Program-made: the position numbers and the translations under genes
Source of the DNA: Calothrix sp. NIES-4105
GTDB lineage: Bacteria; Cyanobacteriota; Cyanobacteriia; Cyanobacteriales; Nostocaceae
NCBI RefSeq assembly: GCF_002368415.1
Contig: NZ_AP018290.1
Span: 4,167,614-4,231,613, forward strand
Length of the DNA: 64,000 bases
Direction of reading: 5' to 3'
Shown: in pieces, positions 56,801 to 64,000 of the stretch
Numbering within the stretch: position 1 is the stretch's first letter
How the letters are laid out: each line of letters begins with the position of its first letter
Notes under the pieces: model-generated
What the model was told of the DNA's origin: nothing
The model's database searches: none
The model's input: only the letters and a program-made list of their open reading frames with translations

Positions 56801-57172
56801 ATGCAGTTAGTTAAACTCACAAAAAATAAAATTATAGATATATCTCGGTTTGTAGCTTTACTCCCTAACGATAATGGTAACAATTACTCACTGATTCTTG
56901 AAGGTAGTGAGGGCGCCATCAAGATTGACAATGATGACCTAGAAATTTTAACCAAATATTTAGATGATGAGCAAAGGCGATTTACCACTAGTAAAACTGA
57001 ATATACACTTGCTGATTTAGCGAAACCACGAGCAGTAGAAGTCTTAGAAAAAAGAATTGCTAGGTATGAATCGATGAGCGATGAGGAATCTGCACAAAGA
57101 GCCGAGGCTTGGGAAAGATTCAAACAAAGTATTGATGCTAACCGACCAGAAGGACAAAAATTATATTCTTAA
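56801..57172 (+). CDS. Probable antitoxin partner of the PIN toxin (123 aa)
   Basis: A protein that starts MQLVKLTKNKIIDISRFVAL and continues LILEGSEGAIKIDNDDLEIL, with a charged helical C-terminus (AVEVLEKRIARYESMSDEES). It lies 3 bp before the PIN-domain gene, the typical antitoxin position. It belongs to no antitoxin family I can name, and only the gene order supports the role. Confidence 0.6.
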   Translation: MQLVKLTKNKIIDISRFVALLPNDNGNNYSLILEGSEGAIKIDNDDLEILTKYLDDEQRRFTTSKTEYTLADLAKPRAVEVLEKRIARYESMSDEESAQRAEAWERFKQSIDANRPEGQKLYS

Positions 57173-57175
57173 TCT

Positions 57176-57646
57176 ATGTCAATTGTATGGTTAGATTCGG
57201 GAATTATAGGATTAATTACTAATCCTTATAAAGAGGGAGAATCGAAGGCTTGTGAAAACTGGCTGCTAAATTTAGCTCGCAAAGGGATTTATGTTGTCTC
57301 TTCCTCGCTATGCGATTATGAAGTCAGGCGAAATTTAATATTAGAGAGTGAGCGTACAGGGGATCGTCTTGGTTTGAATAATCTTGACGAAATAACCATG
57401 TTTGTTTCATTTTTACCAGTTACAGACGAGAGTTTTAAGATGGCAGCTACATTATGGGCAGAGTCTAGATTAAGTGGTAGACCTACAGCAAATGATAGTT
57501 CTCTTGACGCGGATGTGATAATTTGCGCTCAATGGCGAATATTAGCAGCACAGCGCCCAGGGCAAATGAGTATAATTGCGACTACCAATGTCAAACATTT
57601 GGGTAGATTCGCCACTGCTGGCAGATGGCAAGATATTAATATCTAA
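57176..57646 (+). CDS. PIN-domain toxin (VapC-like)
   Basis: A 156-residue protein. SIVWLDSGIIGLITNPYKEG carries the first Asp. VVSSSLCDYEVRRNLILESE holds the conserved Glu region, and SSLDADVIICAQWRILA holds the C-terminal Asp residues, followed by IIATTNVKHLGRF. This is the PIN RNase fold with its acidic residues kept. Such toxins cut tRNA or rRNA under stress and are held in check by the upstream antitoxin. Unlike the broken VapC at 14149, this copy looks complete. Confidence 0.8.
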   Translation: MSIVWLDSGIIGLITNPYKEGESKACENWLLNLARKGIYVVSSSLCDYEVRRNLILESERTGDRLGLNNLDEITMFVSFLPVTDESFKMAATLWAESRLSGRPTANDSSLDADVIICAQWRILAAQRPGQMSIIATTNVKHLGRFATAGRWQDINI

Positions 57647-57748
57647 TATCATGTCCGGTTGATTGCCCATAATTACCGATAATGTAGAGACGTTACATGT
57701 AACGTCTCTACAATGATTTTATTATGGTTACGTTCCCGGACATGATAT
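57646..57748. repeat. Nested inverted-repeat element (MITE-like)
   Basis: Outer arms ATATCATGTCCGG (57646-57658) and CCGGACATGATAT (57736-57748) are exact complements. Inside lies a perfect 30-bp palindrome at 57683-57712 (TGTAGAGACGTTACA and its complement). It starts at the stop region of the PIN gene and could act as a terminator for both convergent genes. The inner palindrome is, from memory, common in cyanobacterial genomes. Confidence 0.85.
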
Positions 57749-57793
57749 AATAAATGTTTTATTTAAGGCTATTATTATCCGTTACATCCGCTC

Positions 57794-58405
57794 TCAGGAG
57801 TTGCCAAGTACTAACTCAATTAAACTATCTAGCAACCGCGCGCGCGATAGCGGCATTAATTCTTTTCCATACAACATTTCCTGCACTACAATATGTGATA
57901 CAAGTGAACCAAAGAAAATTTGTGCAATAGCATCAGGGTCATTAAGTTTCAATTCTGAATGAGATAAGAAATATTCACTTAGTAACGAGCGTCCTTGTTG
58001 AATAACTGTTTGTGTATAAAGTTTTGCTAATTCAGGAAAACGTTTGGACTCTGAGACAATTACTCGAAATAATCCTAAATAATCGGGATTATCTGCTACT
58101 CTCGTAAAAAAAGTTTCGCCAAGGCGCCGTAAAAATACCGCAGGTTCATCTTTGAACTCCTCACCACAAAACACGCTATGGAAGTTTGCGATAGTTACCC
58201 ATTCCATTAAAGCTTTAAATAATCCTTGTTTATCGCCAAAGTAGCTATAAATAGTTTGCTTAGATACTCTTGCCTCTGCACTAACCTTGTCCATACTCGT
58301 TCCAGAGTATCCTGTACTCAAAAATACCCGCATTGCGCCTTGCAATATTTGCTCTTGCTTTTGGTTAGCTATAAATGCTTCAGTTCGGTTAGCGAGATTT
58401 GACAT
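57794..58405 (-). CDS. TetR/AcrR regulator, probable controller of the ABC exporter (CecR-like)
   Basis: A 203-residue protein. EQILQGAMRVFLSTGYSGTS followed by MDKVSAEARVSKQTIYSYFG is the TetR DNA-binding domain (residues 18-63). The C-terminal helical part ends in LPLSRARLLDSLIELVLGNS-like sequence (read here MPLSRARLLDSLIELVLG). It is divergent to the adaptor gene at 58516, and the 110-bp gap holds a palindrome that fits a TetR site. In E. coli, CecR (YbiH) controls ybhGFSR in the same arrangement, so control of the exporter by an exported compound is likely. Confidence 0.9.
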   Translation of the reverse strand: MSNLANRTEAFIANQKQEQILQGAMRVFLSTGYSGTSMDKVSAEARVSKQTIYSYFGDKQGLFKALMEWVTIANFHSVFCGEEFKDEPAVFLRRLGETFFTRVADNPDYLGLFRVIVSESKRFPELAKLYTQTVIQQGRSLLSEYFLSHSELKLNDPDAIAQIFFGSLVSHIVVQEMLYGKELMPLSRARLLDSLIELVLGNS

Positions 58406-58448
58406 TGCGAAGAGTGTTAAGTTTTTCAGTAGTTTAGCAAATTATCAC

Positions 58449-58463
58449 ACTAGACCGTTTAGT
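58449..58463. promoter_or_regulatory. Candidate TetR operator between regulator and exporter
   Basis: ACTAGAC-C-GTTTAGT is a 15-bp palindrome with 6 of 7 matched pairs, about 45 bp from the regulator start and 52 bp from the adaptor start. It would let one TetR dimer control both genes. Confidence 0.6.
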
Positions 58464-58515
58464 ATGATTCTCAAATACATACTTAATCTACTACTTTATA
58501 ACCGAGGGTATTACC

Positions 58516-59901
58516 ATGACTCAGGTTGCCCCATCACCAGAGAATACTCCAGAGAAAATATCACTTCCTAGTTCCGAGGTGAAGGACTCAAAGCCAAAAC
58601 CTAAAAAGAAACCAATTCGCTTACTGTTAGCAGCATTGATTTTGTTAGGGGGTGGTATTGGGTTTGCAATTTGGCGCCTCACTCCACAAGCAGCAGCAAA
58701 TACACTCAGATTAAGCGGACGAATTGAAGGTTACGAAACAGATATTGGTGTCAAGCGTTCGGGTCGAATTGAAAGTATTGCAGTACGTGAAGGCGCCGCA
58801 GTTAAAAAGGGGCAACAATTAATTAAGCTTGATGATAGCAATGATTTGGTACTTGCTGACCAGTTGCGAGGCGCCCAAGCACGTGTAGCATCAGCACAGT
58901 CAGACCAACAGCAAGCACAGTCAGATGTTGTGAGCGCTCAAAGTCAAATAGATCAAGTTGAAAGTCAAATTAACGAAGCTCAACTTAACGTTCAACAGTC
59001 ACAAGGTGATACAACTGGACGAGTTCAACAAGCTTCTGCAAATGTGGCAACCGCAAAAGCACAGCTTGCTGCATCTGAAGCGCAAGCTAAACAAACAGCA
59101 TCAGAAGTTAAATTAGCAAAAGTTAATCTTGACCGATATGCAAAACTAGTTGCGGATGGCGCCATTAATAGGCAACAATTCGACCAAGCGCAAACGACTT
59201 ATGATACGGCAGTTGCAACTCTGGAAGCTAGAATTGCAGCAGTTTCGAGCGCGCGCGAACAACTAACTGCTGCCCAAGGTGGACTTACACAAACGCAGAC
59301 GACAACTTTTAACCCAGGAATACGTAACGCGCAACTCCAAGCATTATATAGAAAACGCGCGCAAACCCAAGCTCAATTAAAATCGGCACAAGCAAAAGTT
59401 AATTCAGCGCAAGCGAAAGTTAAAGATGCTCTCGCATCACAACAGCAAATTGTAACTCAAATTAACGATTCAAAAAAAGATTTAAATGTAGTTAGTCCTC
59501 TTGATGGTGTTGTAACAGCACGCTCTGTTGAACCAGGTGCAGTTGTTAGTAATCAAACTAAGATTCTTACAATAGTAGACCCCAAAACTATATATTTACG
59601 AGGTTTTATTCCCGAAGGTGACATTGGTAAAGTTCGTATCGGACAAGTTACTAAAGTTTTTCTCGACTCGGCGCCGAAAACTCCTTTAAATGGGAAAGTA
59701 ATATCTATAGACCCACAAGCTTCTTTTACACCAGAGAATATTTATTTCCAGAAGGATAGGGTTAAGCAAGTTGTGGGTGTTCGTATAAGTGTTGAAAACC
59801 CTGATGGTTGTTTTAATCCTAACAGTCCTTACGCTGGTTCCGATTTACCATGCGCGCGAATTGGAATGCCGGCAGATGCTGATATTTTGTTGAAATTGTA
59901 G
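58516..59901 (+). CDS. HlyD-family periplasmic adaptor (YbhG-like)
   Basis: A protein of 461 aa. One membrane segment (about 35-53, IRLLLAALILLGGGIGFAIW) anchors it. The barrel-sandwich hybrid starts with LRLSGRIEGYETDIGVKRSG and AVREGAAVKKGQQLIKLDD. A long coiled coil (about 115-325), rich in Ala, Gln and Ser, forms the hairpin toward an outer-membrane channel. The second half of the hybrid domain is LNVVSPLDGVVTARSVEPGA, then DPKTIYLRGFIPEGDIGKVR. It links the inner-membrane ABC exporter with the outer membrane. The hairpin is very long. Genes for ATPase and permeases follow in line. Confidence 0.92.
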   Translation: MTQVAPSPENTPEKISLPSSEVKDSKPKPKKKPIRLLLAALILLGGGIGFAIWRLTPQAAANTLRLSGRIEGYETDIGVKRSGRIESIAVREGAAVKKGQQLIKLDDSNDLVLADQLRGAQARVASAQSDQQQAQSDVVSAQSQIDQVESQINEAQLNVQQSQGDTTGRVQQASANVATAKAQLAASEAQAKQTASEVKLAKVNLDRYAKLVADGAINRQQFDQAQTTYDTAVATLEARIAAVSSAREQLTAAQGGLTQTQTTTFNPGIRNAQLQALYRKRAQTQAQLKSAQAKVNSAQAKVKDALASQQQIVTQINDSKKDLNVVSPLDGVVTARSVEPGAVVSNQTKILTIVDPKTIYLRGFIPEGDIGKVRIGQVTKVFLDSAPKTPLNGKVISIDPQASFTPENIYFQKDRVKQVVGVRISVENPDGCFNPNSPYAGSDLPCARIGMPADADILLKL

Positions 59902-59945
59902 CACGGGCGTCTCGCCTGTGCAGTCACATATCAGTATTTATCTTT

Positions 59946-60006
59946 ACCACAGAGACGCAGAGTACACAGAGGAATGAACCACAAAGGCACAAAGGACACA
60001 AAGGAA
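59946..60006. repeat. Dispersed CACAGAG/CACAAAGG repeat that supplies an SD
   Basis: ACCACAGAGACGCAGAGTAC and CACAAAGGCACAAAGGACAC-type units are inverted copies of the repeats at 16123 and 19499. The last unit AAAGGAAG lies 10 bp before the ATG of the ABC ATPase and seems to serve as its ribosome binding site. Confidence 0.7.
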
Positions 60007-60017
60007 GAGTGGCGCCA

Positions 60018-61976
60018 ATGAAGTACGAGATAGCCAGCACTTTGAACTTGCATGAAGAAGTAAATTTAGCCACAGCTATAGAAGTGCGCGCGTTGTACAA
60101 GCAATATGGCAACTTGGTAGCTGTGCGGGGTATTAATTTTACTGTCAACAAAGGTGAATTATTTGGTTTGATAGGGCCTGATGGAGCTGGTAAAACGACT
60201 ACGTTTCATATTCTTGGTGGTGTGATGGAAGCGACTGAGGGTGATGCGTGGGTATTCGGGCAACCCGCGCGTTCGGCACGGTTACAAACTGGATATTTAA
60301 CGCAGCAGTTTTCACTGTACTTGGATTTGAGTATAGATGAGAATTTACGGTATGCGGCAGGATTACGAGAAGTTCCTCCAGACTTGTTTGTTATTCGTCG
60401 CAATAAATACCTGAAATTAATGGATTTAGATAAATTCGGCGCCCGGTTAGCAGGACAATTATCTGGAGGGATGAAACAAAAGTTAGCATTATGTTGCGCG
60501 TTAGTATCACAACCACAGGTGTTATTACTCGACGAACCCACAACAGGTGTTGACCCGGTATCACGACGAGAGTTTTGGGATGTTTTGGCAGAATTATCTA
60601 ATGAAGGAATGACGATAGTTGTTGCAACACCATATTTAGACGAAGCTGAGAGATGTGACCGCATTGCGTTAATGTACGATGGAGAAATTCATGAAATTGG
60701 GACTCCCAAAGAGTTACGCGACAGTCTAGGTTTACACCGTCTCGAAGTTCGCACAAGTTCTTTAGACAAAGTTGAACAAGTTCTCTTAGAAGCGATACCA
60801 ATAGATATTGCCGATGTACAAACATTTGGCGACCGTTTAGATATTCTCGTTAAAGATACTGTGAAGGGTGAAGTTAAAGTTCGCCAACTTCTACAAAAAA
60901 ATAACTTACCATCACCAAATATTGAAAGCAACGAACCAACTTTAGAAAACGTTTTCGTCACCCGTCTACGTCAACAAGGTTCGGCGCCAGAATTTTTCCC
61001 TTTCCCAAGATACCGAGGAGGAAACTCAGCACGACTCACTCAGCACTCAGCACTTTCTGCTATATATGCTCATAACCTCAGTCGCGTGTTTGGTAAATTC
61101 CAAGCAGTGAAAGATGTAAATGTCGAAGTGCGTTATGGTGAGATATTTGGACTTCTTGGTGCAAACGGCGCCGGAAAAACTACCACTATCAAGATGTTAT
61201 GTGGGTTGCTTGAAGCTAGTGGTGGAGAAATATCTCTTGGTGGAGAAACGGGAAACTTGCGTTCTCGCGACTTGCGGCGCCGTATTGGTTATATGAGTCA
61301 GAAATTTACGTTGTATGATGACTTAACAATTATCGAAAATTTAGAATTTTACAGCGGTGTATATGGAGTACCGAGCAAATTACGACGTGAGAAAATTGAG
61401 TGGGTAATTGCTACCTGCGGGTTAGTAGGACAAGAAAACATGCTAACAGGAAAATTACCTGGTGGTTGGAAGCAGCGCGTTGCATTTGGCGCCTCAGTAA
61501 TGCACGAACCAGATATTTTATTCCTTGATGAACCAACATCAGGAGTAGACCCATTAGCACGGCGCCAGTTTTGGAAGTTAATTAACGACTTCGCACGTAA
61601 CGGTACAGCAATACTAGTTACAACTCACTATTTGGAAGAAGCAGAACAATGTAACCGAATGAGTTTTATGGTAGCAGGGGAAACCGTCGCCGAAGGAACA
61701 CCAAGTTCTATCAAAGCAGCACAACCAGGAAAGTTAATCGAATTAACTGTTAATAATAATCAAGCTGCTTCTAATTTACTCAAACGACACTTTGATTCAT
61801 GGCGTGTATCTATTTTTGCCAGTAGTTTACATATTGTTCTTGATAACCCTGATTTAGAAATACCACAAGTTCATAAATTATTAGCAGAGGCAAATTTAAC
61901 CGTTCAATCACTCCGCGTCATTCCATTTTCTCTTGAAGATGCCTTTATCGGAATTGTACAGCGCGCGCAAACGTAA
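60018..61976 (+). CDS. Double ATP-binding protein of ABC exporter (YbhF-like fusion)
   Basis: A 652-residue protein from ATG at 60018; GTG at 60009 is too close to the SD. Two nucleotide-binding domains lie in one chain. Domain 1 has GLIGPDGAGKTTTFHIL, LSGGMKQKLALCCAL, QVLLLDEPTTGVDP and the switch His replaced by VVATPYLDEA (Pro in place of His). Domain 2 has GLLGANGAGKTTTIKML, a variant signature LPGGWKQRVAFGASV, ILFLDEPTSGVDPLA and VTTHYLEEAEQC. The linker (about 330-350) reads GGNSARLTQHSALSAIYAHN, encoded by ACTCAGC heptamers. Domain 1 may be the degenerate site. It powers the two permeases downstream. Confidence 0.92.
   Translation: MKYEIASTLNLHEEVNLATAIEVRALYKQYGNLVAVRGINFTVNKGELFGLIGPDGAGKTTTFHILGGVMEATEGDAWVFGQPARSARLQTGYLTQQFSLYLDLSIDENLRYAAGLREVPPDLFVIRRNKYLKLMDLDKFGARLAGQLSGGMKQKLALCCALVSQPQVLLLDEPTTGVDPVSRREFWDVLAELSNEGMTIVVATPYLDEAERCDRIALMYDGEIHEIGTPKELRDSLGLHRLEVRTSSLDKVEQVLLEAIPIDIADVQTFGDRLDILVKDTVKGEVKVRQLLQKNNLPSPNIESNEPTLENVFVTRLRQQGSAPEFFPFPRYRGGNSARLTQHSALSAIYAHNLSRVFGKFQAVKDVNVEVRYGEIFGLLGANGAGKTTTIKMLCGLLEASGGEISLGGETGNLRSRDLRRRIGYMSQKFTLYDDLTIIENLEFYSGVYGVPSKLRREKIEWVIATCGLVGQENMLTGKLPGGWKQRVAFGASVMHEPDILFLDEPTSGVDPLARRQFWKLINDFARNGTAILVTTHYLEEAEQCNRMSFMVAGETVAEGTPSSIKAAQPGKLIELTVNNNQAASNLLKRHFDSWRVSIFASSLHIVLDNPDLEIPQVHKLLAEANLTVQSLRVIPFSLEDAFIGIVQRAQT
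61031..61054. repeat. ACTCAGC heptamer repeat inside the ABC ATPase gene
   Basis: ACTCACTCAGCACTCAGCACT gives three near-perfect ACTCAGC units read in frame as part of the inter-domain linker (LTQHSAL). The same heptamer occurs between genes at 35011-35041. Confidence 0.8.
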
Positions 61977-61978
61977 CG

Positions 61979-62052
61979 CAAACGTATGGTGGGCACTGCC
62001 CACCTTACAAGCAGTAGGTGCAAACGTATGGTGGGCACTGCCCACCTTACAA
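61979..62052. repeat. Tandem GTGGGCACTGCCCAC hairpin repeat, two copies
   Basis: The unit GCAAACGTATGGTGGGCACT followed by GCCCACCTTACAAG occurs twice with a 6-8 bp spacer. Each holds the hairpin GGTGGGCA-CT-GCCCACC. The element lies between the ATPase stop and the permease SD and may lower or protect the message between them. Confidence 0.85.
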
Positions 62053-62065
62053 GGAGAGAAAAATT

Positions 62066-63172
62066 ATGAAACGTATTCTTGCTCAATGCACAAAAGAACT
62101 AGTTCAATTTCGACGCGACCGTTTAACGTTGGCGCTAGCTTTTCTATTACCATTTATAACACTGTTAGTTTTTGGATTTGCGATTCGTCTTGAAAGTAAA
62201 GACATTCCTTTAATTGTCCAAGATTTTGACCGTAGTAACTTGAGCCGCAGCTATATAGAGCGGTTATACGCTACTAACCAATTTATACCTAAACAATGGA
62301 CAGGCAATGACCCCGTGCGCGATGCCATTGATAAAAGTATTGCAAAAGCTGCGGTAATAATTCCAGCTGACTTTAGTAGTGATCTGAAAGCTGGTAGAAA
62401 TACCAAATTACAAGTATTAATAGATGCGACAGATGTAAATAACGCGCGCGTAATTAGAAACAGCATCCAAGCAGTGACTAACTTCTTTATGCAGCAGCAA
62501 CAATTAATACCTTCTACAGGCGCCATTACAGCACACATTCGCTTATGGTTTAACCCAGGTAGATTAGAGTCACTTTACATAGTACCAGGTACATACGGTG
62601 TAGTTTTGTGGATTTTTCCATCATTACTAAGCGCTATTGCGATGGTACGTGAAAAAGAAAAAGGTACTATTTTACAAGTTTACGCTTCTAGTATCTCAGC
62701 AACCGAACTTCTTGCAGGAAAAGCACTGGCTTATTTAATAGTAGCCATTATCGAAGCGTTAGTTGTGATGATATTAGGCGCCTTAATTTTTCAAGTTGGT
62801 CTAGCTGGTGATGTTACCACTTTGTTATTAGGTACTCTTATATACCTTACCGATAGTGTTTGTTTTGGCTTATTACTAGGAGTGCGAAGCAGTAACCAAA
62901 ACGCAGCGGTTCAAGGAGTTGCCCTAGCTGGCTTTATTACATCGCTATTACTTTCTGGTTTTATTTACCCACTTAATAACATTCCCTTTCCCTTATCACT
63001 AGTACCCAACATAGTACCCGCGCGTTATTACATAGATATAACGCGCGATGCATTTGTTCGAGGTACAGGGTGGGGAGGAGTATGGTTTGATTTTGTCATG
63101 CTGATATTTTTAGGCTTGATATTTTTCAACGTCTCGCGTCGAGTATTAAGCCGAATGCAATTAAAAGCGTAG
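62066..63172 (+). CDS. ABC-2 type permease (YbhS-like)
   Basis: A 368-residue protein from ATG at 62066, with AAGGAGAG 7 bp upstream; the longer frame from 62018 only translates the hairpin repeat. A first membrane segment (about 22-42, LTLALAFLLPFITLLVFGFA) is followed by a periplasmic domain of about 140 residues (IPLIVQDFDRSNLSRSYIER, LQVLIDATDVNNARVIRNSI), then five membrane segments with YGVVLWIFPSLLSAIAMVRE and KEKGTILQVYASSISATELL. The ABC-2 pattern is clear. It is the first of two permeases that form the exporter channel. Confidence 0.92.
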   Translation: MKRILAQCTKELVQFRRDRLTLALAFLLPFITLLVFGFAIRLESKDIPLIVQDFDRSNLSRSYIERLYATNQFIPKQWTGNDPVRDAIDKSIAKAAVIIPADFSSDLKAGRNTKLQVLIDATDVNNARVIRNSIQAVTNFFMQQQQLIPSTGAITAHIRLWFNPGRLESLYIVPGTYGVVLWIFPSLLSAIAMVREKEKGTILQVYASSISATELLAGKALAYLIVAIIEALVVMILGALIFQVGLAGDVTTLLLGTLIYLTDSVCFGLLLGVRSSNQNAAVQGVALAGFITSLLLSGFIYPLNNIPFPLSLVPNIVPARYYIDITRDAFVRGTGWGGVWFDFVMLIFLGLIFFNVSRRVLSRMQLKA

Positions 63173-63476
63173 GGGTGGGGTTCACGAGCATATCGTAGGG
63201 GCGGGGTTCACGAGCATATCGTAGGGGCGGGTTCACGAGCATATCGTAGGGGCGGGTTCACGAGCATATCGTAGGGGCGGGTTCACGAGATATTTAGCAC
63301 CGTTATAGGATATCTGTAAACCCGCCCTTACAAGATATAGGGCATTTATAAACCCGCCCTTACAAGATATAGGGCATTTATAAACCCGCCCTTACAAGAT
63401 ATAGGGCATTTATAAACCCGCCCTTACAAGATGTAGGGCATTTATAAACCCCCCCTTACAAAAGTTAGGAGTTATT
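63169..63476. repeat. Two facing tandem arrays of GGGCGGGTT elements
   Basis: Left array: five 25/26-bp units beginning GTAGGGGCGGGTTCACGAGC at 63169, 63195, 63221, 63246 and 63271. Right array: five 32-bp units CCCGCCCTTACAAGATATAG at 63321, 63353, 63385, 63417 and 63449. The left GGGGCGGGTT is complementary to the right AACCCGCCC, so the two arrays could fold on each other. The first unit contains the TAG stop of the permease gene. The arrays fill the whole gap to the second permease. Confidence 0.92.
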
Positions 63477-63479
63477 TTT

Positions 63480-64000
63480 ATGAAATACCTATTAAAATTA
63501 TTCGACACCTCATTCTTTGCACTAGTTCGCAAAGAAATCAATCAAATATTGCGAAACAAACAATTAATAGTTTTATTAATCGTCCCACCAACCGTACAAC
63601 TATTACTTTATGGCTATGCACTAAATCCAGACGTTCATAACTTGCGACTAGGAGTTATAGACTACGCCAATATAACCGAAAGTCGAGAACTAGTAAAAGC
63701 AATGACATCCAATCGCATTTTTAATCTTGAATCAGTTCCAGCCAGCGAAAAACAATTAAGCCGTCAAGTCGAAGAAGGTAAACTCGATGTAGGGGTAATA
63801 ATTCCACCAGAATTTGGGCGCCGACTGCTACAACAAAAAGCCGAAATTCAAGTATTTATAGATGGGGTAAATGCGAATACCGCAGGTATAGCGAACGGTT
63901 ACATGACTCAAATAGTCCGACAATTTAATCGAACCTTAGCAAATAATCAAACAATACCAATATCTCCAGAAGTAGTTTTTCTTTACAACCCTGGTTTAAC
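63480..64000 (+). CDS. ABC-2 type permease (YbhR-like), 3' end outside window
   Basis: ATG at 63480 has AGGAG 8 bp upstream. The visible 173 residues start MKYLLKLFDTSFFALVRKEI, then a membrane segment LIVLLIVPPTVQLLLYGYAL and a periplasmic part NLRLGVIDYANITESRELVK, LDVGVIIPPEFGRRLLQQKA and VFIDGVNANTAGIANGYMTQ. This is the N-terminal half of a YbhR-like permease and completes the adaptor-ATPase-permease-permease order. The gene continues beyond the window. Confidence 0.9.
   Translation, partial: MKYLLKLFDTSFFALVRKEINQILRNKQLIVLLIVPPTVQLLLYGYALNPDVHNLRLGVIDYANITESRELVKAMTSNRIFNLESVPASEKQLSRQVEEGKLDVGVIIPPEFGRRLLQQKAEIQVFIDGVNANTAGIANGYMTQIVRQFNRTLANNQTIPISPEVVFLYNPGL

Noticed and set aside
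62018-62065. N-terminal extension of the first permease
   Set aside because: It translates the GTGGGCACTGCCCAC repeat; ATG at 62066 has a good SD.
63321-63476. Regular 32-bp repeats resembling a CRISPR array
   Set aside because: The units are joined head to tail with no variable spacers, so this is a plain tandem repeat. No Cas gene is present.

Overview
The window comes from a filamentous, probably heterocyst-forming cyanobacterium of roughly 39-40 % G+C (Nostocales, Calothrix/Rivularia-like; a genus cannot be fixed by eye). Support: a CemA-type proton extrusion protein (pxcA), a PEP-CTERM protein, CHASE3/PAS hybrid histidine kinases and an Rcp1-type regulator, cyanobacterial two-partner-secretion proteins, and short tandem repeats typical of Nostocales. 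The usual cyanobacterial palindrome GCGATCGC was not found. GGCGCC (about 86 by hand count) and the GCGCGC/CGCGCG motif (about 58) are scattered throughout instead.

Layout. 1-5367 (minus): structural genes of a contractile injection system (sheath, tube, zinc-ribbon baseplate-type protein, Pro/Thr-rich protein, DUF4255 terminator), three of them joined by ATGA overlaps. 5769-8168 (plus): a divergent group with a secreted EndoU-type RNase, a transpeptidase-like protein and a GH24 lysozyme, followed by gene debris (lipase, CHAT and methyltransferase pieces). 9014-16870: housekeeping and accessory genes (amidase, pxcA, beta-carbonic anhydrase, trmO, a broken VapBC, a flavin monooxygenase, a TetR regulator). 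16895-20892: an XPB-like helicase and its Bax1 (DUF790) nuclease partner, separated by a TacA/TacT toxin-antitoxin pair on the other strand. 21331-27806: a four-gene phosphorelay cluster. 28103-33768: a haemagglutinin-type secreted protein, a small Cys-rich peptide that looks like a RiPP precursor, a GIY-YIG protein and a TPR protein. 34034-37019: an Hsp70-like ATPase with C-terminal membrane segments and a membrane-hairpin partner with a possible GrpE-like end. 38102-43247: a complete rRNA operon (16S-23S-5S) without tRNAs in the spacer, with visible promoter, processing stems and terminator.

43393-53767 is accessory and decayed: a PEP-CTERM protein, an SMP-30 lactonase and a small duplicate of part of it, a frameshifted TnpB with a probable omega-RNA, a PQQ-type sugar dehydrogenase with three in-frame TAA codons and a frameshift, an IS630 remnant next to a truncated gene, and several small proteins. 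53828-56219 is a Ser/Thr kinase next to a PstS-like binding protein. 56801-57646 is a PIN-domain toxin-antitoxin pair. 57794 to the window end is a YbhGFSR-like ABC exporter (adaptor, fused double ATPase, two permeases) with a divergent TetR regulator and a candidate operator between them.

The observations I rate highest are the Hsp70-like/membrane-partner pair, the orphan Cys-rich precursor, the injection system with its neighbouring RNase and wall enzymes, the XPB-Bax1 pair split by a toxin-antitoxin module, repeats read through in frame by genes, and the replacement of the usual palindrome by GGCGCC/GCGCGC. All calls come from reading the sequence without database searches.
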